DNA from: Thermoclostridium sp036562185
GTDB taxonomy: Bacteria > Bacillota > Clostridia > DSM-8532
Direction: 5' to 3'
NCBI GenBank assembly: GCA_036562185.1
Contig: DATCKN010000123.1
Span: 1-64,000 of the forward strand
Length of the DNA: 64,000 bases
A program made the position numbers and the translations under genes. Shown piece by piece: positions 54,947 to 62,664 of this stretch; position 1 is the first letter of the stretch; every line of letters starts with the position of its first letter. The notes under the pieces are model-generated. The model saw only the letters and a list, made by a program, of their open reading frames with translations. It was not told where the DNA came from and ran no database searches.

Positions 54947-55879
54947 ATGAATAATAATATGGCCAAGGGTGTAAACCGGAAAAGTGCGTGGGTAAAGATT
55001 AAAAAACATTGGCAATTGTATTTTGTGATTTTAATACCGTTATCATACATAATAATATTCAAATACATACCAATGCTGGGGGCGCAAATCGCTTTCAAAA
55101 ACTATAACATAGGAAAAGGCATATGGGGAAGCCCGTGGGTAGGTTTTAAGCATTTTATTGATTTTTTCAGGTCATATGAATTTAAAAGGTTGATAATAAA
55201 CACTGCCGGACTTAGTGTATACCAGACATTAGCCGGTTTCGTACCTCCCATTATTCTTGCTGTTTCCTTGAATTACGCTGAGAACAGGGTGATCAGAAAA
55301 ACAGTACAAATGGTTACATACATGCCGTATTTTATATCTACCGTGATTTTGGTCTCAATTATGTTCCAGCTGTTGTCCATAAACGGTATGGTAAACCAGG
55401 TGGTTAAAGCCATTATAGGTGAACCGATTCAATTCCTTGGAGAACCGAAGTGGTTTAAAACAATATATGTTTGGTCAGGTATCTGGCAGACTACGGGATA
55501 TAATGCAATTATATACTTAGCTGCATTGGCTGGTATTGACCAGACATTGTATGAAGCGGCAATTGTTGATGGTGCATCTATATGGAAACGAATTTGGTAT
55601 ATTGATATTCCCGGTATTTTGCCAACGGCTATTATACTGCTGATAATGTCTACCGCAAGAATTCTTGAGGTAGGGTTTGAAAAGGTATATCTGCTGCAAA
55701 ATAACATGAATATACAATCTTCTGATGTCATTTCAACATATGTATACAGGGTGGGTCTTGTATCAATGCAGTACAGTTATTCCAGTGCGATTGGTCTGTT
55801 CCAGTCGGTTATTTCGCTGATAATGCTGACCCTGGTTAATGCGGTTGCCCGGAAAGTAAGCGAAACAAGTCTTTGGTAA
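54947..55879 (+). CDS. Sugar ABC transporter permease, LplB type (second system)
   Basis: This 310-residue protein has about six membrane helices, the FKYIPMLGAQIAFKNYNIGK segment after the first helix, and the EAA loop EAAIVDGASIWKRIWYIDIP. It forms the importer channel with the next gene, 12 bases downstream. The ATG at 54947 follows GTGGGGG; the ATG at 54929 has no ribosome site. No ATPase is encoded nearby. Context points to a pectin-derived oligosaccharide, perhaps apiose-containing. Confidence 0.93.
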   Translation: MNNNMAKGVNRKSAWVKIKKHWQLYFVILIPLSYIIIFKYIPMLGAQIAFKNYNIGKGIWGSPWVGFKHFIDFFRSYEFKRLIINTAGLSVYQTLAGFVPPIILAVSLNYAENRVIRKTVQMVTYMPYFISTVILVSIMFQLLSINGMVNQVVKAIIGEPIQFLGEPKWFKTIYVWSGIWQTTGYNAIIYLAALAGIDQTLYEAAIVDGASIWKRIWYIDIPGILPTAIILLIMSTARILEVGFEKVYLLQNNMNIQSSDVISTYVYRVGLVSMQYSYSSAIGLFQSVISLIMLTLVNAVARKVSETSLW

Positions 55880-55891
55880 GGAGAAGGAATC

Positions 55892-56797
55892 ATGAAAAAC
55901 AGTGGAAAGAGTATACATAATTCAATCAGTGACAGTGTTTTTAAAATAATTAATTATACTTTCCTGTTTATCTGCTTTATGATTGTGATATTTCCCCTGA
56001 TGAACGTTGTCAGTACGTCGTTAAGCTCTCCTAAGGCGGTAGCGGCGGGGAAGGTATGGATTTGGCCGGTAGAACCATCACTTGTTGCGTATGAAAAAAT
56101 ACTGGGAAACAAACAGATTTGGACAGGTTTTTATAATTCGTTCTTTTATACATTTTTTGGGACATTGATAAATGTAATACTAACAATAATGGCAGCCTAT
56201 CCGCTGTCAAGGAAAGATTTCTTCGGAAGGCAGGCAATTATATCAATATTTGTATTTACCATGATGTTTTCGGGTGGAATGATTCCTACATACTTGTTAA
56301 TTAAAGATCTTGGACTAATAAATACGAGATGGGCAATGATAATACCCAATGCGCTGACTGTCTGGAACGTTATGCTTGCGCGGACATTTTTCCAGAATAC
56401 CATTCCTGTGGAGCTTTACGAAGCATCTGAACTGGATGGTGCCAGCGATACGGTTATTATCACAAAAGTGGTGATTCCTCTCTCAGCTCCGATATTGGCA
56501 GTTTTGACATTGTTCTATGCTGTCGGCCACTGGAATTCATACTTCAATGCTCTGCTATATCTTAAATCACAGGAATTAATGCCGTTGCAGGTGGTTTTAA
56601 GAAACTTTATGTCAAGTGTAAATTTAATACAGAACATGTTAGGACCAATAACCAAGGAACAGGCAGAATTGATTTCCCTGGTGGATGTTATGAAATATGC
56701 CATAATCGTATTCGCCAGCATACCTGTTATTATACTGTATCCATTTGTCCAAAAGCACTTTGTCAAAGGAGTCATGATTGGTTCCATTAAGGGCTGA
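55892..56797 (+). CDS. Sugar ABC transporter permease, LplC type (second system)
   Basis: This 301-residue second permease has six helices and the EAA loop EASELDGASDTVIITKVVIP. AYPLSRKDFFGRQAI and the terminal GSIKG match the LplC group and the paralogue at 9205. It is preceded by AAGGAGAAGG and is in one operon with the first permease and the binding protein. Confidence 0.93.
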   Translation: MKNSGKSIHNSISDSVFKIINYTFLFICFMIVIFPLMNVVSTSLSSPKAVAAGKVWIWPVEPSLVAYEKILGNKQIWTGFYNSFFYTFFGTLINVILTIMAAYPLSRKDFFGRQAIISIFVFTMMFSGGMIPTYLLIKDLGLINTRWAMIIPNALTVWNVMLARTFFQNTIPVELYEASELDGASDTVIITKVVIPLSAPILAVLTLFYAVGHWNSYFNALLYLKSQELMPLQVVLRNFMSSVNLIQNMLGPITKEQAELISLVDVMKYAIIVFASIPVIILYPFVQKHFVKGVMIGSIKG

Positions 56798-56925
56798 GAT
56801 ACAGCAAAATATCGGTCTAGTTCCCGTTAAAATCCGGTGCCATGGAATTTCCATGCATAAATATGAGTCTGTTTATATTTAAATAGACAAATCTTATGAA
56901 AATTTTGAAAAGGAGGCTAAAATTT

Positions 56926-58686
56926 ATGAGAAAAAAAGTGTGTGTGTTCATTAGCGTTGTCATTGCTCTGGCCATGCTGTTAACAGGCTGCAATGTTTCT
57001 GACAAAGGTTCTGCCGGCAGCAATAACAAGGGCAATACAACAACGGCGGGGAGTGAAACTGCCGCAGGGAATACATCGCAGTCAGATTCAAATCTTAATG
57101 CTCCTGGCACATTGCCGGTTGTTAAGAACAAGGTGACCTTGTCAATTATGCTCCCTCAGGTTGGCACAGCTCTCGGTGATGTGAAAGAAAACCTTCAGAC
57201 TAAGGAAATTGAAGAGAAGACAAATATTCATATTGAATGGCAGGAAGTTCCGACAGATTATCTGAACCAGGTCAGTATTATATTTGCCAGCGGGGATATG
57301 CCTGACATGGTTTTCAGCGGTGCAGGCGGAGACGTTAGAATGAGTAAGACGTTAATATCGCAGCTGGGTGCACAGGGACTTATTATCCCCCTGAATGATT
57401 TGATTGAAAATCACGCTTTTCATTTCAAGAAGGTAATGGAGGAATTGCCCGAACTGAGAAAATTCATGACCAATCCTGACGGGAATATTTACTCACTTCC
57501 GTCAATCGATGACGGACCACATATTCAGTTCCAGCAGAAGATGTGGATAAACACCACATGGCTTAAAAACCTGGGATTGGATATGCCTAAAACTACAGAT
57601 GAATTCTATCAGGTTCTGGTAGCATTCAGGGATAATGACCCGAACCAGAACGGGAAAAAGGATGAGATACCATTATCAACGGTTAAATCCGGATCGGCCG
57701 TGGAATTGGATGGTTTCCTGATGAATCCGTTCATATTGACTCCTTCGGGTGTAAATGGCTACGGAAAGACCTGGATTGATGATCAGGGGAAAATAGTATA
57801 TTCTCCTATCCAGCCTGGATATAAGGAAGGATTGAAGTATCTTCACAAATTATATGCAGAAGGGTTAATCTATAAGGAATCATTTACCCAGGATATGAAA
57901 ACACAGCAAAATCTTAATGAATCCGGTGACGCACCTGTAATCGGGGCTTTTCCTGCTATGCGTCCTGGTTATGCAAATAACCTCACTGCAAGCAACAGAT
58001 GGCACCAATATGATTCATTGCTGCCGCTGGAAGGACCGTCCGGGCAGAGAATAACAGACAATAACCTGTATTTGAAATATAATCCGAACTTTGTTGTTAT
58101 AACCAGCAATTGCAAATATCCGGAAGTTGCAATGCAGTTTATTGATTATTTCTACTCAGAAGAAGGAACTGTAAGATCAGTTCTTGGCAGAGAAGGGATA
58201 GACTATAAGTATGCAGAAGCCGGACAGAAGGGTTTTGACGGAAGCCAGGCTAAATATGTCCAAATTCCTGTAGATACTACTTTGCCTGAAAACCAGAATG
58301 TTTCCTGGGGACAGGCATTCCCGACCTACAGGCCTGTTAGTTTCTATAAATCCATTGTATATCCTGAGAATCCTTATGATCCGAATGTCGATCCTATGGT
58401 TGGAAGAATGACACTGTTTTTCAGAACATCGATGGCTCTTTCGGAATACGCGCAAAAACCTGAAAGTGTTCTGCCCGATATGTTCTTCTCGGCTGATGAT
58501 ATTTCCACAATGTCGAGATTGAAGACTTCGATTGAATCATTTGTAAATGAATCAATTGTTAAATTCATAACCGGATATTCTGATATAGATGCTGAGTGGG
58601 ACAATTACTTAAAACAGCTGAAATCGTTAGGAATCGACGAATATCTTGGAATTTTGCAAAATGCTTATGATGCACAATTTAAGTAA
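56926..58686 (+). CDS. Extracellular sugar-binding lipoprotein, LplA type (second system)
   Basis: This 586-residue precursor has lipobox LLTGC (Cys22). A low-complexity Asn/Gly/Thr/Ser linker to about residue 60 is followed by the two-lobe binding fold. The DPNQNGKKDEIPLS segment parallels that of the protein at 10219. It delivers substrate to the two permeases just upstream. The start at 56926 follows AAGGAGG; the frame from 56896 has no ribosome site. Substrate unknown from sequence; see GH140, kinase and transketolase context. Confidence 0.93.
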   Translation: MRKKVCVFISVVIALAMLLTGCNVSDKGSAGSNNKGNTTTAGSETAAGNTSQSDSNLNAPGTLPVVKNKVTLSIMLPQVGTALGDVKENLQTKEIEEKTNIHIEWQEVPTDYLNQVSIIFASGDMPDMVFSGAGGDVRMSKTLISQLGAQGLIIPLNDLIENHAFHFKKVMEELPELRKFMTNPDGNIYSLPSIDDGPHIQFQQKMWINTTWLKNLGLDMPKTTDEFYQVLVAFRDNDPNQNGKKDEIPLSTVKSGSAVELDGFLMNPFILTPSGVNGYGKTWIDDQGKIVYSPIQPGYKEGLKYLHKLYAEGLIYKESFTQDMKTQQNLNESGDAPVIGAFPAMRPGYANNLTASNRWHQYDSLLPLEGPSGQRITDNNLYLKYNPNFVVITSNCKYPEVAMQFIDYFYSEEGTVRSVLGREGIDYKYAEAGQKGFDGSQAKYVQIPVDTTLPENQNVSWGQAFPTYRPVSFYKSIVYPENPYDPNVDPMVGRMTLFFRTSMALSEYAQKPESVLPDMFFSADDISTMSRLKTSIESFVNESIVKFITGYSDIDAEWDNYLKQLKSLGIDEYLGILQNAYDAQFK

Positions 58687-58696
58687 AAATACCGGA

Positions 58697-58733
58697 ACGG
58701 CAAGCCTGCAGGTTATACTTGCAGGCTTGCCGT
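58697..58733 (+). terminator. 14-bp hairpin after the second ABC operon
   Basis: ACGGCAAGCCTGCA pairs perfectly with TGCAGGCTTGCCGT around a nine-base loop. It lacks a U-run, so it may stabilise the mRNA end rather than terminate fully. Confidence 0.6.
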
Positions 58734-58881
58734 CATTAAGATACCGGATTTAAGAAACAGATTTTTGTTTTTAAGTAAAATAGTATCGTAGTGCATTTGA
58801 ATTGATAAGATTATTGTTAAAATTGTAAACACAAAAAGTAAAAAATCAGCTCTCTGCTGGATAAATGAAGGAGATGAAAGA

Positions 58882-60117
58882 ATGTCGAATCATATGACTT
58901 CAGGTGCTTTGGCGGGAGAACGCTACCGGGTTATTGTTTCAACCGATATCGGGGGAAGTGATCCCGATGATTTTCAATCAATGGTACACTACCTGCTTTA
59001 TTCTGACATGTTCGATACAGAAGGGCTTATTTCGTCCCCGTGGGGTGCAGGTACGGTGAAAGATATACTGGATGTAATCGATCAATATGAAACTGATTAT
59101 CCAAAACTACGGTTACATTCGGCTGATTACCCGACCCCTGAGTTCCTGCGCTCGGTTACAAAACAGGGAGCACTTGATCCGGCACCGTTCAAGGGATACA
59201 GTAAAGCAACCGAAGCATCGGACTGGATTATAAAGTGTGCAAGAAAAGATGATCCTCGCCCTTTGTATATCCTTATTTGGGGGCTTTTGGAGGACTTGGC
59301 CCAGGCTCTTCATGATGCTCCCGACATCAAGGACAAACTAAGGGTTTATTATATCGCCGGCCCAAATAAAAAATGGGGCTTAAATGCTTATGAATATATC
59401 CGCGAGAACTTTCCCGACCTTTGGATAATTGAAAACAATTCTACATACAGGGGATGGTTTGTCGGTGGAAACCAGGAAAATGATTTGGGCAACCAAACTT
59501 TCGTCACCAGCCATATTTCAGGACATGGAGCGCTGGGAAATTATTTTGCGAAACATCTTAATGGTGTTATTAAAATGGGAGATACTCCTTCGGTTGCGTA
59601 CCTGCTGAAAGGGACCCCGGAATGCCCTGAATATCCATCCTGGGGAGGATCCTTTGTCAAGGTTCGGAACAGGCCCAAAGCCGTGTACCGGGGAATTACA
59701 AATCAAAATGCCATAATAGAGGTATTCGGTGTACTCGAACTGGTTTTCAACGGCCCGCATCTTGACCTAAACCGGGATGAACCGGCATTTTCCCTTATTG
59801 TACAGGAACAGGAGTTTTATGGTTACTACTGCGGAAACCGGGAATACAAGGTTCGTTATATGCCAAAGACAACAGGTCTGTGGAGTTATACAACAAAGAG
59901 CGATATCCCTGAACTGAACGGACTGTCGGGGATGTTCACCTGCACAGAAGAAACCGAAGAAGGCCGAGAAGGGGAGAAAAACCGTTATCCGAACTGGTGG
60001 TCGGATATCCTTGATAAAGAGTATGCCGAACAGGAGCATAAGGGTGCAAAAACAGTGAATATGTGGAGGGAAGAGTTTTTGCGTGATTTTCAAATAAGGA
60101 TGGATCGGTGCCTGTAA
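58882..60117 (+). CDS. DUF1593 nucleoside-hydrolase-like protein
   Basis: This 411-residue protein resembles the inosine/uridine-preferring nucleoside hydrolase fold at its N-terminus: VIVSTDIGGSDPDDFQSM supplies the Asp cluster that binds calcium and ribose in that fold. YILIWGLLEDLAQAL and the later WGGSFVKVRNRP fit DUF1593. A C-terminal beta domain follows. It has no signal peptide. DUF1593 proteins appear in plant-glycan loci but no reaction is settled, as far as I know. A furanoside-cleaving role would suit the apiose context (apiose is a branched furanose), but this is speculation. The ATG follows GAAGGAGATG. Confidence 0.78.
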   Translation: MSNHMTSGALAGERYRVIVSTDIGGSDPDDFQSMVHYLLYSDMFDTEGLISSPWGAGTVKDILDVIDQYETDYPKLRLHSADYPTPEFLRSVTKQGALDPAPFKGYSKATEASDWIIKCARKDDPRPLYILIWGLLEDLAQALHDAPDIKDKLRVYYIAGPNKKWGLNAYEYIRENFPDLWIIENNSTYRGWFVGGNQENDLGNQTFVTSHISGHGALGNYFAKHLNGVIKMGDTPSVAYLLKGTPECPEYPSWGGSFVKVRNRPKAVYRGITNQNAIIEVFGVLELVFNGPHLDLNRDEPAFSLIVQEQEFYGYYCGNREYKVRYMPKTTGLWSYTTKSDIPELNGLSGMFTCTEETEEGREGEKNRYPNWWSDILDKEYAEQEHKGAKTVNMWREEFLRDFQIRMDRCL

Positions 60118-60372
60118 TAAACGGTCTATGATGAACGAATACAGAAATTATTATTACAGTGTTAAACTTTGCTTAAAAAATTTAATATTAAAATTCCAAA
60201 TCAGATAAAGGATTATTCGTATTTATTTTATAAATGTCTTTTTTCAAAATAACAGAGATAAAACAGATATGGATGTAAATTCTTTACTTGTAAAAACAAT
60301 CAACAGCAATGTGCAGGCTTTGGTTTATAATTTAAAAGTATTTAAATATATTTAATTTATTAAGTAGTTTTA

Positions 60373-60401
60373 TTGACATATTATACAATTCCAATTATAA
60401 T
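60373..60401 (+). promoter_or_regulatory. Consensus sigma-A promoter of the transketolase/kinase operon
   Basis: TTGACA, exactly 17 bases and TATAAT. The context TTTTATTGACA resembles the GH140 and AraC promoters. Confidence 0.88.
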
Positions 60402-60457
60402 TTATTTATAAACGTTAACTAATTCATTTAACCGTGACATGCTGCGGGGGGAGCGGA

Positions 60458-60577
60458 ATGGGCTTACTGTTGGGGATATCCGGGCTTAAACCGGATACAG
60501 GGAAAACGTATAATATGTTTACATGCATTAAACTTAAAGTCCTCGTACCCGAAGCTAAAAACGTTGAGAGAATGTGA
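60458..60577 (+). CDS. Putative 39-residue leader ORF
   Basis: The ORF starts MGLLLGISGLKPDTGKTYN behind GGGGGGAGCGGA, about 50 bases after the predicted transcription start. It has no similarity I can recognise. It may be a small protein, a leader peptide or a chance frame. Confidence 0.3.
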   Translation: MGLLLGISGLKPDTGKTYNMFTCIKLKVLVPEAKNVERM

Positions 60578-60873
60578 TAACGCTGAGGGCGGAATTATTC
60601 CCGTATTATAAGATTTGAATATTTTTTGCTGTTTTTAAGAACGGCTTGAAAAACTCCGGTTTTTGAATTGATCCGAAGGAATTTCTGCGGATTGATAATT
60701 AAGATTTAAGTAATTTTATAAACTTGTGTAAAAAGTAATATGCTTGTTTTTGCAGGATACTTTCATATAGCCGCAAAATTGAAACTGAGGCCGCATGCAA
60801 ATGAGCGAAAATACTTAAATTATGCTGAATTAAATCTAATAAATCATAAAGCAGGAGGTCAAATAATTATCTG

Positions 60874-61713
60874 ATGGAGAATATGGATTATGATAAAAAG
60901 CTGACGAAAAAAGCAGCAAAAATAAGAAGAGATATTGTTGACATTGTGTACAGATCAAGTGCCGGACATATAGGAGGTTCACTTTCTGAAACTGATATCC
61001 TTGTTGCTCTCTACTATAAAGTAATGAGAGTTGATCCCGGGAACCCCGATTGGCCCGGGCGGGACAGGTTCATACTGAGCAAAGGACATTCAATAGATGC
61101 TTACTATTGCGTGCTTGCTGACAAAGGATTTTTTGACAAAAAAGAACTTCTTACATATTCACAGTTTGGTTCGAAATTTATAGGCCACCCGAACAGACAT
61201 ATACCGGGAGTGGAAATGAATACCGGAGCATTGGGGCATGGATTGTCAGTTGGGGTTGGTATGGCTCTGGCAGGCAAGATGGATAAAAAAGATTACCGCG
61301 TATTTGTTTTAATGGGAGACGGGGAGCTGGCTGAAGGATCTGTGTGGGAAGCAGCTATGGCTGCATCCTTCTATCAACTGGATAATCTTGTAGGTATAGT
61401 GGACAGGAATGGATTGCAGATCAGCGGTAAAACAGAAGAAGTGATGGCTATTGAACCTTTGGAGGATAAGTGGAGAAGCTTTGGATGGAATGTTTCTGTT
61501 GTAGATGGCCACGATATCCCTGCATTGTGCGAAGCTTTGTCGGAAAACAGGAAAGTTCAGTCGAAGCCGACCCTGATAATTGCTGAAACAGTAAAGGGAA
61601 AAGGAATTTCATTTATGGAAAATAATCCGAAATGGCACCACGGGGTTATGAGTCCGGAAGAATATAAAAAAGCTTGTGAAGAGTTGGACAGAATGATGGA
61701 GGTGCCTTTATGA
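60874..61713 (+). CDS. Transketolase, N-terminal (TPP-binding) subunit
   Basis: This 279-residue protein has the first half of transketolase: RRDIVDIVYRSSAGHIGGSL, LSKGHSIDAYY, MNTGALGHGLSVGVGMALAG and the thiamine-diphosphate motif GDGELAEGSVWEAAM. It pairs with the next gene (ATGA overlap) to form one two-carbon (glycolaldehyde) transferase in the cytosol. Split transketolases of this sort occur in dedicated sugar pathways; AptA/AptB acts on apulose-4-phosphate in apiose use. The GGAGG at 60853 lies an unusually long ~14 bases from the ATG, so weak initiation or a non-ATG start nearer the site is possible. Confidence 0.92.
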   Translation: MENMDYDKKLTKKAAKIRRDIVDIVYRSSAGHIGGSLSETDILVALYYKVMRVDPGNPDWPGRDRFILSKGHSIDAYYCVLADKGFFDKKELLTYSQFGSKFIGHPNRHIPGVEMNTGALGHGLSVGVGMALAGKMDKKDYRVFVLMGDGELAEGSVWEAAMAASFYQLDNLVGIVDRNGLQISGKTEEVMAIEPLEDKWRSFGWNVSVVDGHDIPALCEALSENRKVQSKPTLIIAETVKGKGISFMENNPKWHHGVMSPEEYKKACEELDRMMEVPL

Positions 61714-62660
61714 ATACAATCCATAACAGACAGGTTGTTTGCGAAACTCTGATGGGGCTTGCCAAAAAGGATCGGGATATAGTGGTGTTGTGCAGTGATT
61801 CGAGGGGTTCTGCTTCAATGAAACCTTTTGCAGACCAATATCCCGAACAGTTTATCGAAACCGGAATAGCTGAGCAGAATATTGTAGGAATAGCTGCAGG
61901 GCTTGCAGCGTCTGGGAAGAAACCATTTGTAGCTTCCCCTGCATGTTTTTTAACTGCAAGATCAGCAGAACAGATAAAGGTGGATGTGTCTTACTCGAAT
62001 ACAAATGTAAAACTCCTGGGAATCAGTGCCGGTATAAGTTATGGCGCTCTTGGAATGTCTCACCATTCCCTCCAGGACATAGCTCTGTTAAGGGCAATTC
62101 CGAATATTTTAATTGTAGTCCCTGCAGACAGGTTTGAAGCTAAGCTTGCCACAGAAGCGCTGGTCAGGCACTGTGGCCCCGGTTATATGCGATTGGGCCG
62201 TAATCCCGTGGAGGATGTTTATGCATCGGCAGATTATGACTTTCAGCTTGGAAAGGCAATAACCCTCAGGGACGGTGACTCTCTTTCGATAATAACTTTT
62301 GGAGAAACAGTGAAGATTGCATTGGACGCGGCGGTATTAATGGCCAATAGTGGTATAAACTGCAGGGTAATTAATATGCATACTATCAAGCCTTTGGATG
62401 AAGAGTGCATAATAAAAGCTGCAAGAGAAACAGGAGCCATAATGACAGTTGAAGAACACAGTGTTTTAAGCGGTTTTGGTGCTGCGGTAGCCGAAGTTGT
62501 TGTTCAGAACTGCCCGGTACCAATGAAAATAATGGGTATACCCGACGAACCGGCAATACCCGGCAAGTCAAAAGAAGTGTTTGCCTATTACGGTATAAGC
62601 CCCGAAAATTTGTGCAGCGAAGCTGAAAAGTTAATAAATAAAAAAAGAAATGGCTGGTGA
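61710..62660 (+). CDS. Transketolase, C-terminal subunit
   Basis: This 316-residue protein has the pyrimidine-binding and C-terminal domains of transketolase. ETGIAEQNIVGIAAGLA carries the catalytic Glu that activates TPP, and a C-terminal regulatory-type domain (VINMHTIKPLDEE, VEEHSVLSGFG) follows. Its start overlaps the stop of the N-terminal subunit, so the two are translationally coupled in a 1:1 ratio. It ends four bases before the kinase gene. The specific acceptor and donor sugars cannot be read from sequence. Confidence 0.92.
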   Translation: MNTIHNRQVVCETLMGLAKKDRDIVVLCSDSRGSASMKPFADQYPEQFIETGIAEQNIVGIAAGLAASGKKPFVASPACFLTARSAEQIKVDVSYSNTNVKLLGISAGISYGALGMSHHSLQDIALLRAIPNILIVVPADRFEAKLATEALVRHCGPGYMRLGRNPVEDVYASADYDFQLGKAITLRDGDSLSIITFGETVKIALDAAVLMANSGINCRVINMHTIKPLDEECIIKAARETGAIMTVEEHSVLSGFGAAVAEVVVQNCPVPMKIMGIPDEPAIPGKSKEVFAYYGISPENLCSEAEKLINKKRNGW

Positions 62661-62664
62661 TTAA

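Larger units (their letters stand above)
60118..60873. other. 756-bp intergenic region with consensus promoter and structured leader
   Basis: A perfect sigma-A promoter (60373-60401) precedes a ~465-base leader to the transketolase gene. The leader holds a LacI-like AAACGTTAAC element near 60411, a GGGGGGAGCGGA ribosome-type site with a 39-codon ORF (60458-60577, MGLLLGISGLKPDTGK start), an ATCCGG/CCGGAT hairpin inside that ORF, and then ~290 bases with nothing recognisable. I cannot match it to a known riboswitch. Confidence 0.5.

Noticed and set aside
60408..60873. Known riboswitch (TPP, c-di-GMP, c-di-AMP, SAM, guanidine) in the transketolase leader
   Set aside because: I compared it by eye with each consensus and found no match to the conserved cores; kept only as an unexplained leader.
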